From NCBI RefSeq assembly GCF_002102175.1, contig NZ_LQOX01000117.1, positions 1 through 50,365 on the forward strand: DNA of 50,365 nucleotides. Direction: 5' to 3'. This document shows, piece by piece, positions 41,886-50,321 of the stretch. This DNA is from Mycobacterium gastri. Lineage in GTDB: Bacteria; Actinomycetota; Actinomycetes; Mycobacteriales; Mycobacteriaceae. The stretch's first letter is position 1. Each line of letters opens with the position of its first letter. The position numbers were made by a program, and so were the translations under genes. The notes beneath the pieces were generated by a model that was not told where the DNA came from, did not search any database, and was given only the letters and a program-made list of their open reading frames with translations.

Positions 41886-44123
41886 GTGTCGCTGTTGGAT
41901 CTGACCCTGCTTCCGTTACGTATCGCCCGCCAGGTCGCCGACGCGGTGGTGCACCCGTCGCCGGCGCCCCCTGCTGACCTGGTCGTGGTCGACGGGATGC
42001 CCGAGGGCGCGCCGCCCGCCGCTCGGCGGCCCGAGCCGACGCTTCCAGCGCCTGCGGGATGGCCGTTCGGCGAGCAGTTTCCGCGAACCTGCGGGGCTGC
42101 CCGCATGGCCGGCGGGGCACTGTTTTGGACAGACTTTCTTTACGACGACCACGGCGCGACGGGTCTGCCGGTCGGAGCCCTGCAGATCCAGGCGCCGCCG
42201 CGGGGCACCTACGTGTATCCCAGCGGGCCCGCGGCCGGCAACGGCGCCGACATCTTCCGCGTCGCGATCGGGCTCACCGAGACCCACACCTGGTGGCGGG
42301 TCGACTGGAACACCTTGGTGGATGCCACGGTCCCGATCGCGCTGTTCACCTTCGACACCGATCGGGGCCGGACCGCGTCCGCGGTGTGGCCGGCCGGGGC
42401 CGGGGTGCGGTCGGCGGGTATCGATATGGCCCTGCTGGTTTCGGGTCGCAGCGCCCGGCTGATCGACCTGACCACCCAGGTTGCGACGCCGGTCGAGCAC
42501 AGCGTCGACCTGCCGGCGCGGTCGTTTCTGGCGCAGGTGCCGCGGTCGGTGCTGGAGCCGGCCGGGACGTGGACGGTTCGGCTGGCCGCGGGGTTGGCCA
42601 ACGCAGCGGGGGACGGGTTCGCTGATGTGCCGGCCGAGCGGGGCGCGCTGCCCGGTCAGCCCAACGTCTACAACGTCGCCTTCCGCACTCACACGCAGGA
42701 GCAGCCGCACCTCAACTTCTGGTCCGATGCGTCCCAGGCCGAAGCGCTGACCAGCGGTGATGTCTCCGAGTTCGCGGTGGCCGTCGAATGGGACCGCCTT
42801 GCGGCCCGCGAAACCACGTCCGAACCGGTGATCACCGGACCGTCGACGCGGTGGTACGTGTCCTCGATTGAGCTGGGCCAGGGCGTCGCGGCGGGGACCG
42901 TGCTGGACACCGACCCGCAGTTTCTGGGTCGGGTGCAGCCGTATTCGGTGTGCCTGCCGTCGACGTACGCGCCGGGCCGGGCGTTGCCGCTGACGCTGTT
43001 GCTGCACTCGCTGGCGTTGGGGCAGACCCAGTTCGCCGCGATCGACCCCCGCTTGTTGCACGAAGTGTGTGAGACCCGCGGCTCGGTGGTGGTGACGCCG
43101 CTGGGTCGAGGTCCGTCGACCTGGTACTTCGACGCCGGTGAACTCGACGTGTGGGAAGTGTGGGCGCGGGTGGCCGAGCAGCTGGACACCGACCCCAACC
43201 GCACCGTCGTTTCCGGCTACTCGATGGGCGGTTATGCGGCCTACAAGCTGGGGCTGACGTACCCGGAGGTGTTCGCTCAGGCCGTGGTGCTGGCCGGGCC
43301 GCCGACATGTGGGGTGCGGCTGCTGCCGAACGTCGACATTCCCGCCGATCTCAACCTGGACTCGCACTGTGCCCGCGAGGGTGACACCTGGGAGCTGCTG
43401 GCCAATGCCCGCTGGCTGCCGTTCGTGATCGCCCACGGGTTGCTCGACGAGTTGGTGCCGTTTTCGTCGGCGGCCGAGCAGGTGCTGGAACTGGACAGGT
43501 TGGGTTACCGCTACCGGTTCACCGTGTACCCGCTCGAGGATCACGTCGCCTGGGTGCTGCAGGACAAGTTCGACGATCCGATCGCGCACATGGGAACCGG
43601 TGTGCGCCAATCGGATCCGGGCCACATCACGTTCGCGTGGTATCCACAGCTGGTGCGTGCGGACCTCGGCATCGGGCCGCATCAGCTGTGGTGGTTGTCG
43701 GAGCTGACCGCCGATCCCGCGGTGACGGCCCGGCGCGGAGCCACCGCGGAAGTCGACGCCCGCTCCTATGCCCGTCCGGATCCGATGCACAGCATTCGCC
43801 GGCGCCGCGGCTTCGTCCCGCACTTCGACCCGACGCCCGGGTTGTACACCGAATTGGATTGGCGGGTAACCGGTCCCGCCGACGCGCTGCCGTATCTGAC
43901 GCTGCGGCTCACCGGAGTCGCCAGCCTGACGGTCGATGTCGCACGGGCGGGGCTGGCGTCGTTGCCGTCGTCGAGCATTGCGGTTGCGTCTGACTTTGCC
44001 GCGCAGATCACTCTCGGTGGTTTGCCGGACGGCGTGCAGGTGCGGCTGGATGGTCAGCCGGCCGGGTCGACGGTTGCGGTACCGGCTGGGCGGCACCAGA
44101 TTTCGTTGGTGCGGACGGGTTAG
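41886..44123 (+). CDS. large esterase/peptidase-like alpha/beta hydrolase with N-terminal beta domain
   Basis: A 745-aa protein not recognised at this place in H37Rv. The N-terminal ~330 residues look beta-rich; residues ~340-600 form an alpha/beta hydrolase fold with the nucleophile elbow SGYSMGGYAA (Ser446), a candidate acid at Asp521 (GLLDELVPF) and base His553 (PLEDHVAW). The last ~75 residues (LTLRLTGVASLTVDVARAG...) are another beta domain, in the style of carbohydrate- or substrate-binding modules. No signal peptide is evident. Substrate unknown; prolyl oligopeptidase-like or acyl esterase activity are both possible. It starts 28 bp after pepE on the same strand. Confidence 0.82.
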   Translation: MSLLDLTLLPLRIARQVADAVVHPSPAPPADLVVVDGMPEGAPPAARRPEPTLPAPAGWPFGEQFPRTCGAARMAGGALFWTDFLYDDHGATGLPVGALQIQAPPRGTYVYPSGPAAGNGADIFRVAIGLTETHTWWRVDWNTLVDATVPIALFTFDTDRGRTASAVWPAGAGVRSAGIDMALLVSGRSARLIDLTTQVATPVEHSVDLPARSFLAQVPRSVLEPAGTWTVRLAAGLANAAGDGFADVPAERGALPGQPNVYNVAFRTHTQEQPHLNFWSDASQAEALTSGDVSEFAVAVEWDRLAARETTSEPVITGPSTRWYVSSIELGQGVAAGTVLDTDPQFLGRVQPYSVCLPSTYAPGRALPLTLLLHSLALGQTQFAAIDPRLLHEVCETRGSVVVTPLGRGPSTWYFDAGELDVWEVWARVAEQLDTDPNRTVVSGYSMGGYAAYKLGLTYPEVFAQAVVLAGPPTCGVRLLPNVDIPADLNLDSHCAREGDTWELLANARWLPFVIAHGLLDELVPFSSAAEQVLELDRLGYRYRFTVYPLEDHVAWVLQDKFDDPIAHMGTGVRQSDPGHITFAWYPQLVRADLGIGPHQLWWLSELTADPAVTARRGATAEVDARSYARPDPMHSIRRRRGFVPHFDPTPGLYTELDWRVTGPADALPYLTLRLTGVASLTVDVARAGLASLPSSSIAVASDFAAQITLGGLPDGVQVRLDGQPAGSTVAVPAGRHQISLVRTG

Positions 44124-44146
44124 CGAGCGCGGCTGATAGGTGAGCT

Positions 44147-44701
44147 TCACTGGCCACGAAGCTGGTCTTTGATGCTGAACCCGTTGCTGTCGGTGCGGTG
44201 GTTGTTCATATTGCGGCATTCGCCGGAAAGCTCGATCGCCCCATCGGCGCCGAGAAATGGACTTATTCCGATAGTTGCCATGACACCATCTTTGTGAACC
44301 ACCGTTCCGAACAAGTGCTGTCCCGGCGGCGCGCCGGACGACCAACCGTGAGCCACCATCGTCGCCGCAACTTGCTCGAAGTAGCTGCTGTGGTCGATGC
44401 CAAGCGGAACGATGAAGGTCATGTCGACCCGACCACGGTAGGGTGGATCGCCCTGATCGTTGCAGGACTCCCAGCTGAATCCTCCTGAAACATCTTGCAG
44501 CCCTGCTATTTTTGCGATCTGCTTGGCCGGCTCGATCACCTGGGCCATGGCCTGCTCGTCAGAGAGGGGATGTTCGGGGTGGTCAGCATCGTGCGCAAAC
44601 GGATACATCAGCGAACAACCTCCCAACACGAAAACCAACGTCAGCGGCCATGCCAGACGTTCTGGCCATCGCCGGAATCGATCATTCGAACTCATCGTCA
44701 T
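44147..44701 (-). CDS. LppJ-like lipoprotein, copy 1 (downstream)
   Basis: A 184-aa predicted lipoprotein: basic N-terminus, hydrophobic stretch and lipobox LGGC (FVLGGCSLMYPF, Cys29). The mature part has DHPEHPLSDEQAMAQVIEPAKQIAKIAGLQDV, a conserved CNDQGDPPYRGRVDMTF segment and a terminal AIELSGECRNMNNH; two Cys are available for a disulfide. It is a close paralogue of the next gene. LppJ (Rv2080) in H37Rv is the known homologue, a single copy there as far as I recall. Its role is unknown; it follows the hydrolase operon on the same strand, so an immunity or substrate-protection role is possible (see finding). Confidence 0.87.
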   Translation of the reverse strand: MTMSSNDRFRRWPERLAWPLTLVFVLGGCSLMYPFAHDADHPEHPLSDEQAMAQVIEPAKQIAKIAGLQDVSGGFSWESCNDQGDPPYRGRVDMTFIVPLGIDHSSYFEQVAATMVAHGWSSGAPPGQHLFGTVVHKDGVMATIGISPFLGADGAIELSGECRNMNNHRTDSNGFSIKDQLRGQ

Positions 44702-44764
44702 TGGTGATGGAGCTCGCCGCTAGACAAGCACTGCCTATGCGGCAAAACCGTTGCGGGCACGGGT

Positions 44765-45322
44765 TTATCCCGCATTCAGCTGGTCCTTGATGTCGTACCA
44801 TTTGCCATCGTGGCGGTGAGCACCCATGTTGCGACATTCGCCAGAAAGCTCTACCGAGCCCCACTGTTTGCCACCAGAGTGCACGCCGATGATCGCCATT
44901 ACGCCGTCTTTGTGAATTACGCGACCAAAAGCATGCAGCCCAGCAGGTGGGCCATCTGACCAACCCTGGGCGATCATCGCCCTAGCGATCCGCTCAAAAT
45001 AGGTTTGAGGGTCGACACCCACCGGCATGTCGTATCCCATGTCGACACGTCCTCGGTAGGGTGGGTCGCCCTGATCGTTGCAGGATTCCCAGCCAAATAC
45101 CCCTGAAACATCCTGTAATCCAGCCACTTTCGCAATTTGTTTGGCAGGGTCGACCACCTGCGCCATGGCCTGCTCGTCGGAGAGCGGATGTTCGGGGTGG
45201 TCAACATCGTGCGCAAACGGATACATAAGCGAACAACCTCCCAAGACTAAAACCACCGTCAGCGCTACGACCGCAAGCCGCAGCAGGCCTGACCTGAGGC
45301 AATTACTTGAACTCGTGGTCAT
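44765..45322 (-). CDS. LppJ-like lipoprotein, copy 2 (upstream)
   Basis: A 185-aa lipoprotein paralogous to copy 1; the two are conserved from the lipobox (VLGGCSLMYPFAHD) through DHPEHPLSDEQAMAQV, AKQIAK(V/I)AGLQDVSG and CNDQGDPPYRGRVDM, and diverge in the middle and C-terminus. The start at 45322 (MTTSSSNCLRSG) gives a proper signal peptide with lipid-modified Cys30; the frame is open further to 45508 but those extra residues overlap the hydrolase gene. The real start overlaps the last 20 bp of that gene, indicating one operon. Confidence 0.88.
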   Translation of the reverse strand: MTTSSSNCLRSGLLRLAVVALTVVLVLGGCSLMYPFAHDVDHPEHPLSDEQAMAQVVDPAKQIAKVAGLQDVSGVFGWESCNDQGDPPYRGRVDMGYDMPVGVDPQTYFERIARAMIAQGWSDGPPAGLHAFGRVIHKDGVMAIIGVHSGGKQWGSVELSGECRNMGAHRHDGKWYDIKDQLNAG

Positions 45323-47282
45323 TGGTGACTGAGTCCCCTGGCCGGTCCCATTCCGGGTCGACGGTGACAGGAGTTTGGATCTCGACATGCGGCAGCGGAA
45401 TCGTTCCGAACGGCGTATGCACCTGCGTCGGGGTAGAGATTCGTTCTTCGGCTCGGTGGGGTGCCAGCATTCCTTCTCCTGCGAGATTGTTTCCGTGGCC
45501 GACGGCAATTTCAGTCATGTTGTGCAGCGCCTCGCTGCCCATGTTGTAGTAGTGCGAATGATCATTGAACCAGGGGGTAATGTCATGCGTGCCGGCTACT
45601 TCGGCGCGGAATCGCACTGAGCCGAAACCGTCGTGAGCGGGGTCGCCGCCCAGTCCCGCTAGTGGCCCGAGCGGGTAGTCGAGTGCGTTGTTGACCCAAT
45701 TGGGCACGGCGCTACCTGATTCTCCGATCCAGCTGATCGCGTCGGTGGAGGCGGCACCCACGTAGACGTTTCCGCCGTTGAGGTGGAAGTCGGCGGCGCT
45801 ATGCGCCAGATCGGATCCTGGGCAGCCGATCAACACGGCGTCGTTGGCGCGCAGACCACTGTTTGCGAACGCATCGGCGACTGTCGTCGAACCGTATGAA
45901 TGCCCGATGACGGTGACGTGAGACGGGATGCCACCATCGTGAGTAACCGCCAAGCCGTTGACGTCGGCGGCCAGCACCGCGCCTCCCTGGCGCGCCATCC
46001 AGGGTGTGCCGACCTGTTGCAGTTTCGACGGGTCGGTCACGGCCGCTTCGGGATTCTGGAATTCAAACTCGGGAGCGTCATAGCCCATCCAGGCGATCAC
46101 TGAGGTGGGATGGGTCGGGTCAGCTTTGGTCGACTGCTCGAAGAGATTGATGGCATCGTTGTGCCCGTCGTACAACCAGCCTCCCTTTACGCTGCTGTTG
46201 GTACCGGGCACGATGACGGCGATGTTCGGCGTTTTATCCGGGTTGCCGATTGCGATCGCCGCCCTGCCCTTGCCGTTATACGCCAACGGATCGTAGGCCC
46301 ACAGCATGACAGGCCTCGGCTTCGCGGGGTCCCCGCGATCATGGTTTAGGCCCTCGTTGGTCTTCACCGCGTTCTGATACCTGGTGATGTCTGCAGCGGT
46401 CAGGCCGTACTTGCCGGGGTTGCTGAAAACATCGTTGCTCACGTTGTTAAGCGCGTTTCCACGAAGGCTATCGGGTGACAGTCCATGCTGTCCGGCGGCA
46501 TCTTCGACCCGGCGGAGGTCGTCGTTCATCACCGCAAGGTTGACCTGGCCGCGCACTTCGGCCGGAATGCCATTGAGGTTGCCCAACTCCTGCGGGTGGT
46601 GATCGACCAACAGTCGTCTTTGCTCGTCGCTGAGTGAATCCCACCAGCGCTTGACCTGCTCTGGACCGGTGTCAGGCGGTGGGATCAAGAGTTCGTCGGC
46701 TATTGCGACCTCTGCCGGGTCGACGCCGTCGGCGCGAAGATTGCCGAGCCCACTTTGCAAAATCGCCGAATAATTGTCGCGAATGTGGTTGAGCTGGGCC
46801 AGAACTGCCTGTGTTTCGGCAACGGCGTCGTCGCACAGCGCATTGGCCTCGGCCTGATCGTCGGCGGCGAGGGCCTCACCGATCTCGCAGTCGATATCCT
46901 CAAGGTCCTGCTCGAGCGCCGAGATGTACCACCCGGCGGAGCGCTGTGCCTCGGCCAGGGCAGCCGCAATATTCTCCAAATCGACAGCGATCCTGGGCAA
47001 TTGCGCAGCCTGGAGCTTCAGCGACGTGGTTACGCGCTGCACCTCGGCAGAGTCGTTGATTGGGTGTTCGCCGTTCTCCCGGTTCCAGGCCCATTCGAAA
47101 CGCCGCAGCGCCTGATTGAAGGCCGCGTCGGCCTCGGCCGTTGAGGCACCGGCGTCATGGAAAGCTTTGGCCAGATCGGAAATTTGCGCTGGACGACCTG
47201 CTTGGAGGCTCCGGTTGATCGCCCACGGATCGCCGCCGGCCTCGGCGATCAGCAGGGCGACGCTGATGCAGTGGAGTTGCAT
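45303..47282 (-). CDS. DUF1023 alpha/beta hydrolase with helical N-terminus (Rv2079-like)
   Basis: A 659-aa protein, homologue of Rv2079 (656). The first ~330 residues are helical (AEAGGDPWAINRSLQAGRPAQISDLAKAF... with several long helices), resembling ESX/WXG-type N-terminal regions; the rest (from about 330) is the DUF1023 alpha/beta hydrolase with nucleophile elbow VIGHSYGSTT (Ser462) and a C-terminal HDITPWFNDHSHYY providing likely His. Predicted lipase/esterase. It has no classical signal peptide. Operon with two lipoproteins downstream, the first overlapping by 20 bp. The ATG at 47282 (MQLHCISVALLIAEAGG) matches the family length. Substrate is not known. Confidence 0.9.
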   Translation of the reverse strand: MQLHCISVALLIAEAGGDPWAINRSLQAGRPAQISDLAKAFHDAGASTAEADAAFNQALRRFEWAWNRENGEHPINDSAEVQRVTTSLKLQAAQLPRIAVDLENIAAALAEAQRSAGWYISALEQDLEDIDCEIGEALAADDQAEANALCDDAVAETQAVLAQLNHIRDNYSAILQSGLGNLRADGVDPAEVAIADELLIPPPDTGPEQVKRWWDSLSDEQRRLLVDHHPQELGNLNGIPAEVRGQVNLAVMNDDLRRVEDAAGQHGLSPDSLRGNALNNVSNDVFSNPGKYGLTAADITRYQNAVKTNEGLNHDRGDPAKPRPVMLWAYDPLAYNGKGRAAIAIGNPDKTPNIAVIVPGTNSSVKGGWLYDGHNDAINLFEQSTKADPTHPTSVIAWMGYDAPEFEFQNPEAAVTDPSKLQQVGTPWMARQGGAVLAADVNGLAVTHDGGIPSHVTVIGHSYGSTTVADAFANSGLRANDAVLIGCPGSDLAHSAADFHLNGGNVYVGAASTDAISWIGESGSAVPNWVNNALDYPLGPLAGLGGDPAHDGFGSVRFRAEVAGTHDITPWFNDHSHYYNMGSEALHNMTEIAVGHGNNLAGEGMLAPHRAEERISTPTQVHTPFGTIPLPHVEIQTPVTVDPEWDRPGDSVTNDHEFK

Positions 47283-47769
47283 TGAATCACCGGATGTTTC
47301 GCGGCCTGACGTTTCTCGTTCCGCAGCCTATCCTTCCGCGGCGGCCGGCGCATTATTGTCCAGTTGCGCGTCGCGCGGATGACGCTGCCGGTGTCGACCA
47401 ACATCACGAACTCATCCTAGCCAGCTGTGCGGTTGCAATGCTTGCAGTGCATCGGCCGCAGCTTGTCACACCACATCGAGCAGGGCCGCGACACGCTTTG
47501 CGTCGCCGCGGAACTGGGCAACAATCGCTGATGCCATTGCCGGCTGCTCCGCTCGCGCGTGCTCTTGTTTCGATCGCGCTGACTTCCTGGGGGTACTGGT
47601 CGATCAACAGGGCGTCGCTGCAAATTGCTGGGCGGATCCCGCCAACGCTTGGACTGGTCCTGGCGTCGGGATCAAGAGTTCGTCTGGTCGTCCCCTTGGG
47701 CCCAGTTCACCGCGACCGACGACCTGCGGTGAGTTGCCGACCCTCGCCACATCATTAGACTTCCCGAGG
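47283..47769 (-). other. 487-bp region with decayed fragments upstream of the DUF1023 gene
   Basis: No intact gene. Minus-strand fragments can be seen: one just upstream of the hydrolase reads RDAQLDNNAPAAAEG and a stop; another reads EQPAMASAIVAQFRGDAKRVAALLDVV and a stop at about 47480, both resembling ends of small helical proteins such as the Rv2077A/Rv2078 pair that I recall in this position in H37Rv; and a piece of a second hydrolase gene is at 47583-47686 (separate entry). Confidence 0.45.
47583..47686 (-). pseudogene. fragment of a second DUF1023 hydrolase gene
   Basis: About 100 bp on the minus strand aligns with the intact hydrolase gene at about 46600-46700: gacgaactcttgatccc is identical over 17 bases and the following gtccaagcgttggcgggatc, ccctgttgatcgaccag, and cccaggaa segments align with few differences to the DNA for DELLIPPP...VKRWWDSL...LLVDHHPQEL. 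Indels break the frame (ELLIPTPGP, then a stop). This is a relic of a duplicated copy. Confidence 0.75.
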
Positions 47770-48063
47770 ATGGAGACCGGTGAGCTGCGCGTCGATGTCT
47801 ATCAGCTCAAAGCCTCGGCGAGCCAGTGGCGTGAGCTAAGCACTAGGTTCAGCGTTTTGGCATCACCGACACCGGGGCGGCCGTGTCAACCCACGACCGC
47901 GGCGGTGGGCGGCGCTCATACGGCGGTCGGCCTCGCCGCAGAAGTATTGACCATCCGGACCCAGGCGACGACCGGTGCGGTGGAGGCAGGTGCCGTGGAG
48001 TATGGCAGCAACGAAGTGACGGCGGCGGGGGAGATGGCGGCCGTCCGACCGCGGATGGTGTAG
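47770..48063 (+). CDS. EspC/DUF2580-like small type VII secretion-associated protein
   Basis: A 97-aa helical protein: METGELRVDVYQLKASASQWRELSTRF... GAHTAVGLAAEVLTIRTQATTGAVEAG... NEVTAAGEMAAV. The pattern (VD-x2-L-x-ASA start, two helices, Ala-rich middle and AGEM ending) fits the EspC-type ESX-secretion partner family that typically precedes toxin genes in mycobacteria. ATG at 47770 after cccgagg; a TTG at 47734 would give an extended N-terminus. It stops immediately before the toxin ATG at 48064, so the two are co-expressed and probably co-secreted. Confidence 0.7.
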   Translation: METGELRVDVYQLKASASQWRELSTRFSVLASPTPGRPCQPTTAAVGGAHTAVGLAAEVLTIRTQATTGAVEAGAVEYGSNEVTAAGEMAAVRPRMV

Positions 48064-49125
48064 ATGCTTCCGACCCTGTCGCAGCTTCAGGCCTGGGATA
48101 CCGAGCATCTCATCGATGCGGCCCACTACTGGTCCAGGACCGCGGACCTGTGGGAGGACGTGTTCCTGCAGATGCGCAACCAGTCTCACACCATAGTCTG
48201 GGAAGGCGCTGGCGGTGAGGCGCTGCGAGCGCGAACCGGCGGTGATTTGGTGATCGTCACCGCCAAGGCCGACCAGCTGCGTCAGGCTGCGGTCATCGCG
48301 TGAGGGCGCCGGAACCATCGGCGCCGCCCAACGGCGGGTCATCTATGCCGTCCAAGACGCCAACGACGCCGGCTTCAACGTCGGCGAAGACCTCTCTGTC
48401 GCCGACACCCGAACCAGCCGCACCGCCGCAGAACAGGCATCTCGTCAGGCACAAGCACAAGCTTTCGCCGCCGACATCCGCCAACGCGCCACCCAGCTCG
48501 TCGGGGTCGAACACGAAGTAGGCGCCAAAATCACGACCGCGACGGCCGGAATCGCCACCACCTTCCCGGAAACACCCCACGACCACAAACCGCACGTCCA
48601 GGCCGTCGACCACACCTGGAAACAAGAGCCGCCACCGCCGCAGCCGCCGATGTCGCGTGAGCAAGCTGCCGCTGGGTTGAAGGATGTCAACCGGAGGATA
48701 TGGGAGCACAACCATATCTATAAACCTTTATTTAGTCACTGCCTCCCAGCGATCCACGAAGAGCTGATTTCCATGTCGAAACCCAACTGCTTAACGCCGA
48801 AAAGCAACAATACCTAGACGTCTTACCGCAGCAGCACTCGCCCACGAATGTAATCGGCCCGGGCGGAGTCAACCTGCCCGGTGTTCCGCCTGGAGTTATC
48901 TCAGACACCCCGGCGAAATCTGGACAAGGTTGGATCTATTCGATAACGCCAAATCAACCAGGCATTGATCCACGCGTCGTATCGATCCGAGTCATGGAAC
49001 CAACAGCCCAGTACCCCCACAGGTATTTGAATTACCTCAATATTATGGGTCAAGAAGTGGACCCGTTTACTGGTCGGACGGTGTCATCTTCAGATCCCTT
49101 TGCGCATATACCCGTGCCAAACTGA
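48064..49125 (+). pseudogene. polymorphic toxin gene with N-terminal WXG-like domain, two frameshifts
   Basis: Frame 1 (48064-48303) encodes 79 aa: MLPTLSQLQAWDTEHLIDAAHYWSRTADLWEDVF..., a WXG/ESX-like helical hairpin. A stop occurs at 48301, but the neighbouring frame continues the same protein: EGAGTIGAAQRRVIYAVQDANDAGFNVGEDLSVADTRTS... to PMSREQAAAGLKDVNRRIWEHNH. Near 48735 a second shift leads to SLPPSDPRRADFHVETQLLNAEKQQYL and on to GWIYSITPNQPGIDPRVVSIRVMEP...RYLNYLNIMGQEVDPFTGRTVSSSDPFAHIPVPN with a stop at 49125. The C-terminal module is of the kind found at the end of mycobacterial secreted toxins, followed by immunity genes; its activity is unknown to me. It could be a sequencing-error pair, but two independent shifts favour decay. 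Confidence 0.8.
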
Positions 49126-49141
49126 TGATAGGATCTTTCAT

Positions 49142-49744
49142 ATGAACGCTTATTCGATTCGCGAACTTTATGAGTTCGCGCCGGAGGTCATGCTGACTAC
49201 AGTTTCTAAGGCGAACCCATTAATCGAGCAGGGCGCTCTAAATGAAGCCGAGTTTATTGATATGCGCCTTTCGCCGCAGCGCTCGCGCGCCGGCGTTATC
49301 TTCGACATCCGATGGAGCGGTTTCGAGGGTTCAAATACTGCTCTCGTCGTGGTAACGGGCGTCGGGAAGGTCGCTTGGTCGAACGATGCCAGTCGCCAGC
49401 ATCCGTGGTACTCCACACGAGGCTATTGGACACCGACAACGTCTAATATCCCTCCGCTGATCGCACGGAATGGTGGCGACATATGGGCAAGAGACGCGGA
49501 TCGTCCCGGCACAGTCGCTGATCCAAGGGCGATGCCCGCCATTGAAAAATTGACCGAGTACGTCTTGAACTTCGATTGGTTGTCCCTGTCGGGACTAACC
49601 GCTCGGATCTACATCGGACACATCGATGGCCTAGACGGCGCGCCACCGGACATGACGGAGTTGTCCGATGCGGAAATAATCGCCGGATTCCCCCAGTGGG
49701 AATCAGTGATGGAGGTGCGCGAGCAGTACACGTATTCGCCATGA
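49142..49744 (+). CDS. candidate immunity protein downstream of the toxin gene
   Basis: A 200-aa intact gene, no signal peptide or membrane segment. It has a beta-strand-rich middle (AGVIFDIRWSGFEGSNTALVVVTGVGKVAWSND), an aromatic stretch (HPWYSTRGYWTPTTSNIPPLIARNGGDIWARD) and a C-terminal acidic helix-rich part (DMTELSDAEIIAGFPQWESVMEVREQY). I do not recognise the family. Position 16 bp after the toxin stop, same strand, and AT-richer DNA than its surroundings fit an immunity gene acquired with the toxin. Start at 49142 is chosen over 49100 because of the agga-type site and because the extension overlaps the toxin's end. Confidence 0.65.
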   Translation: MNAYSIRELYEFAPEVMLTTVSKANPLIEQGALNEAEFIDMRLSPQRSRAGVIFDIRWSGFEGSNTALVVVTGVGKVAWSNDASRQHPWYSTRGYWTPTTSNIPPLIARNGGDIWARDADRPGTVADPRAMPAIEKLTEYVLNFDWLSLSGLTARIYIGHIDGLDGAPPDMTELSDAEIIAGFPQWESVMEVREQYTYSP

Positions 49745-49959
49745 ACCAGGCTCGTACGGCAAAACCCGATCGCTGCCGCCCTCTGGCGAAAGTCTCACGA
49801 ATCGCCAACGTAAGCCAAGGCAATCCGACCGTGCCCGGCGGCGGACAGAAGGGAGTGATCACCATGTATCCCCTGGCAGGGGGTAGTGGAGTGGTAGAAA
49901 TTGGGCCGAACTGGACCTGGACACCACCATGGGTGAACAACTATGTCCCCATCAACTGA
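49741..49959 (+). CDS. small hypothetical ORF
   Basis: A 72-aa frame begins ATGA-overlapped with the immunity gene stop. It reads MNQARTAKPDRCRPLAK... with a C-terminal GSGVVEIGPNWTWTPPWVNNYVPIN. No family is recognised. It overlaps the following frame by 17 bp. It may be a remnant of another toxin C-terminus or random; coding support is weak. Confidence 0.25.
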   Translation: MNQARTAKPDRCRPLAKVSRIANVSQGNPTVPGGGQKGVITMYPLAGGSGVVEIGPNWTWTPPWVNNYVPIN

Positions 49960-50321
49960 TCCGGCAGAAGGGCAGCGACAGTTCGCCGCCGATGTCCTGC
50001 AAAAGTTGTTGCGGCACATCGTGATTAAGAACGCTGACAATGCCGGGAGAGAAGTGCCGGGATACTACGTGTTTTTGGTTGGTTTCCCATGCGTGGACCG
50101 AAGGTCCCATGATGTACCTGGTGTACCAGGCGCCACCGTCAGAAATTACCTGGGGCCTTGTCCGTGACACCAGGAAGTCCCTCATAGATCCTGGGCCGTG
50201 GACCGACTTTGATGATCCGGCGTTGTATTACTACCTCCTCGACCTTGAAGAGGGCTGGTCAGGTCCGGTTTGCGGTGAGCCGCAGGATGATCTAGCGGGA
50301 GTTTCCGCCCTTGATGCCTGA
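49943..50321 (+). pseudogene. frameshifted hypothetical gene, second immunity-like relic
   Basis: Frame 49943-50167 reads MSPSTDPAEGQRQFAADVLQKLLRHIVIKNADNAGREVPGYYVFLV, then loses sense; the frame that ends at 50321 takes over at VSHAWTEGPMMYLVYQAP and continues SEITWGLVRDTRKSLIDPGPWTDFDDPALYYYLLDLEEGW... to a stop. Joined at about 50085 they give one protein of about 125 aa with an aromatic-rich end. A single-base indel in the gtttttggttgg run explains it. Family not recognised. The last 44 bases of the window hold nothing recognisable. Confidence 0.6.

Noticed and set aside
41916..44345. An 809-codon minus-strand frame opposite the large esterase
   Set aside because: Arg/Gln/Pro-rich antisense frame, no domain; the plus-strand gene shows a catalytic triad.
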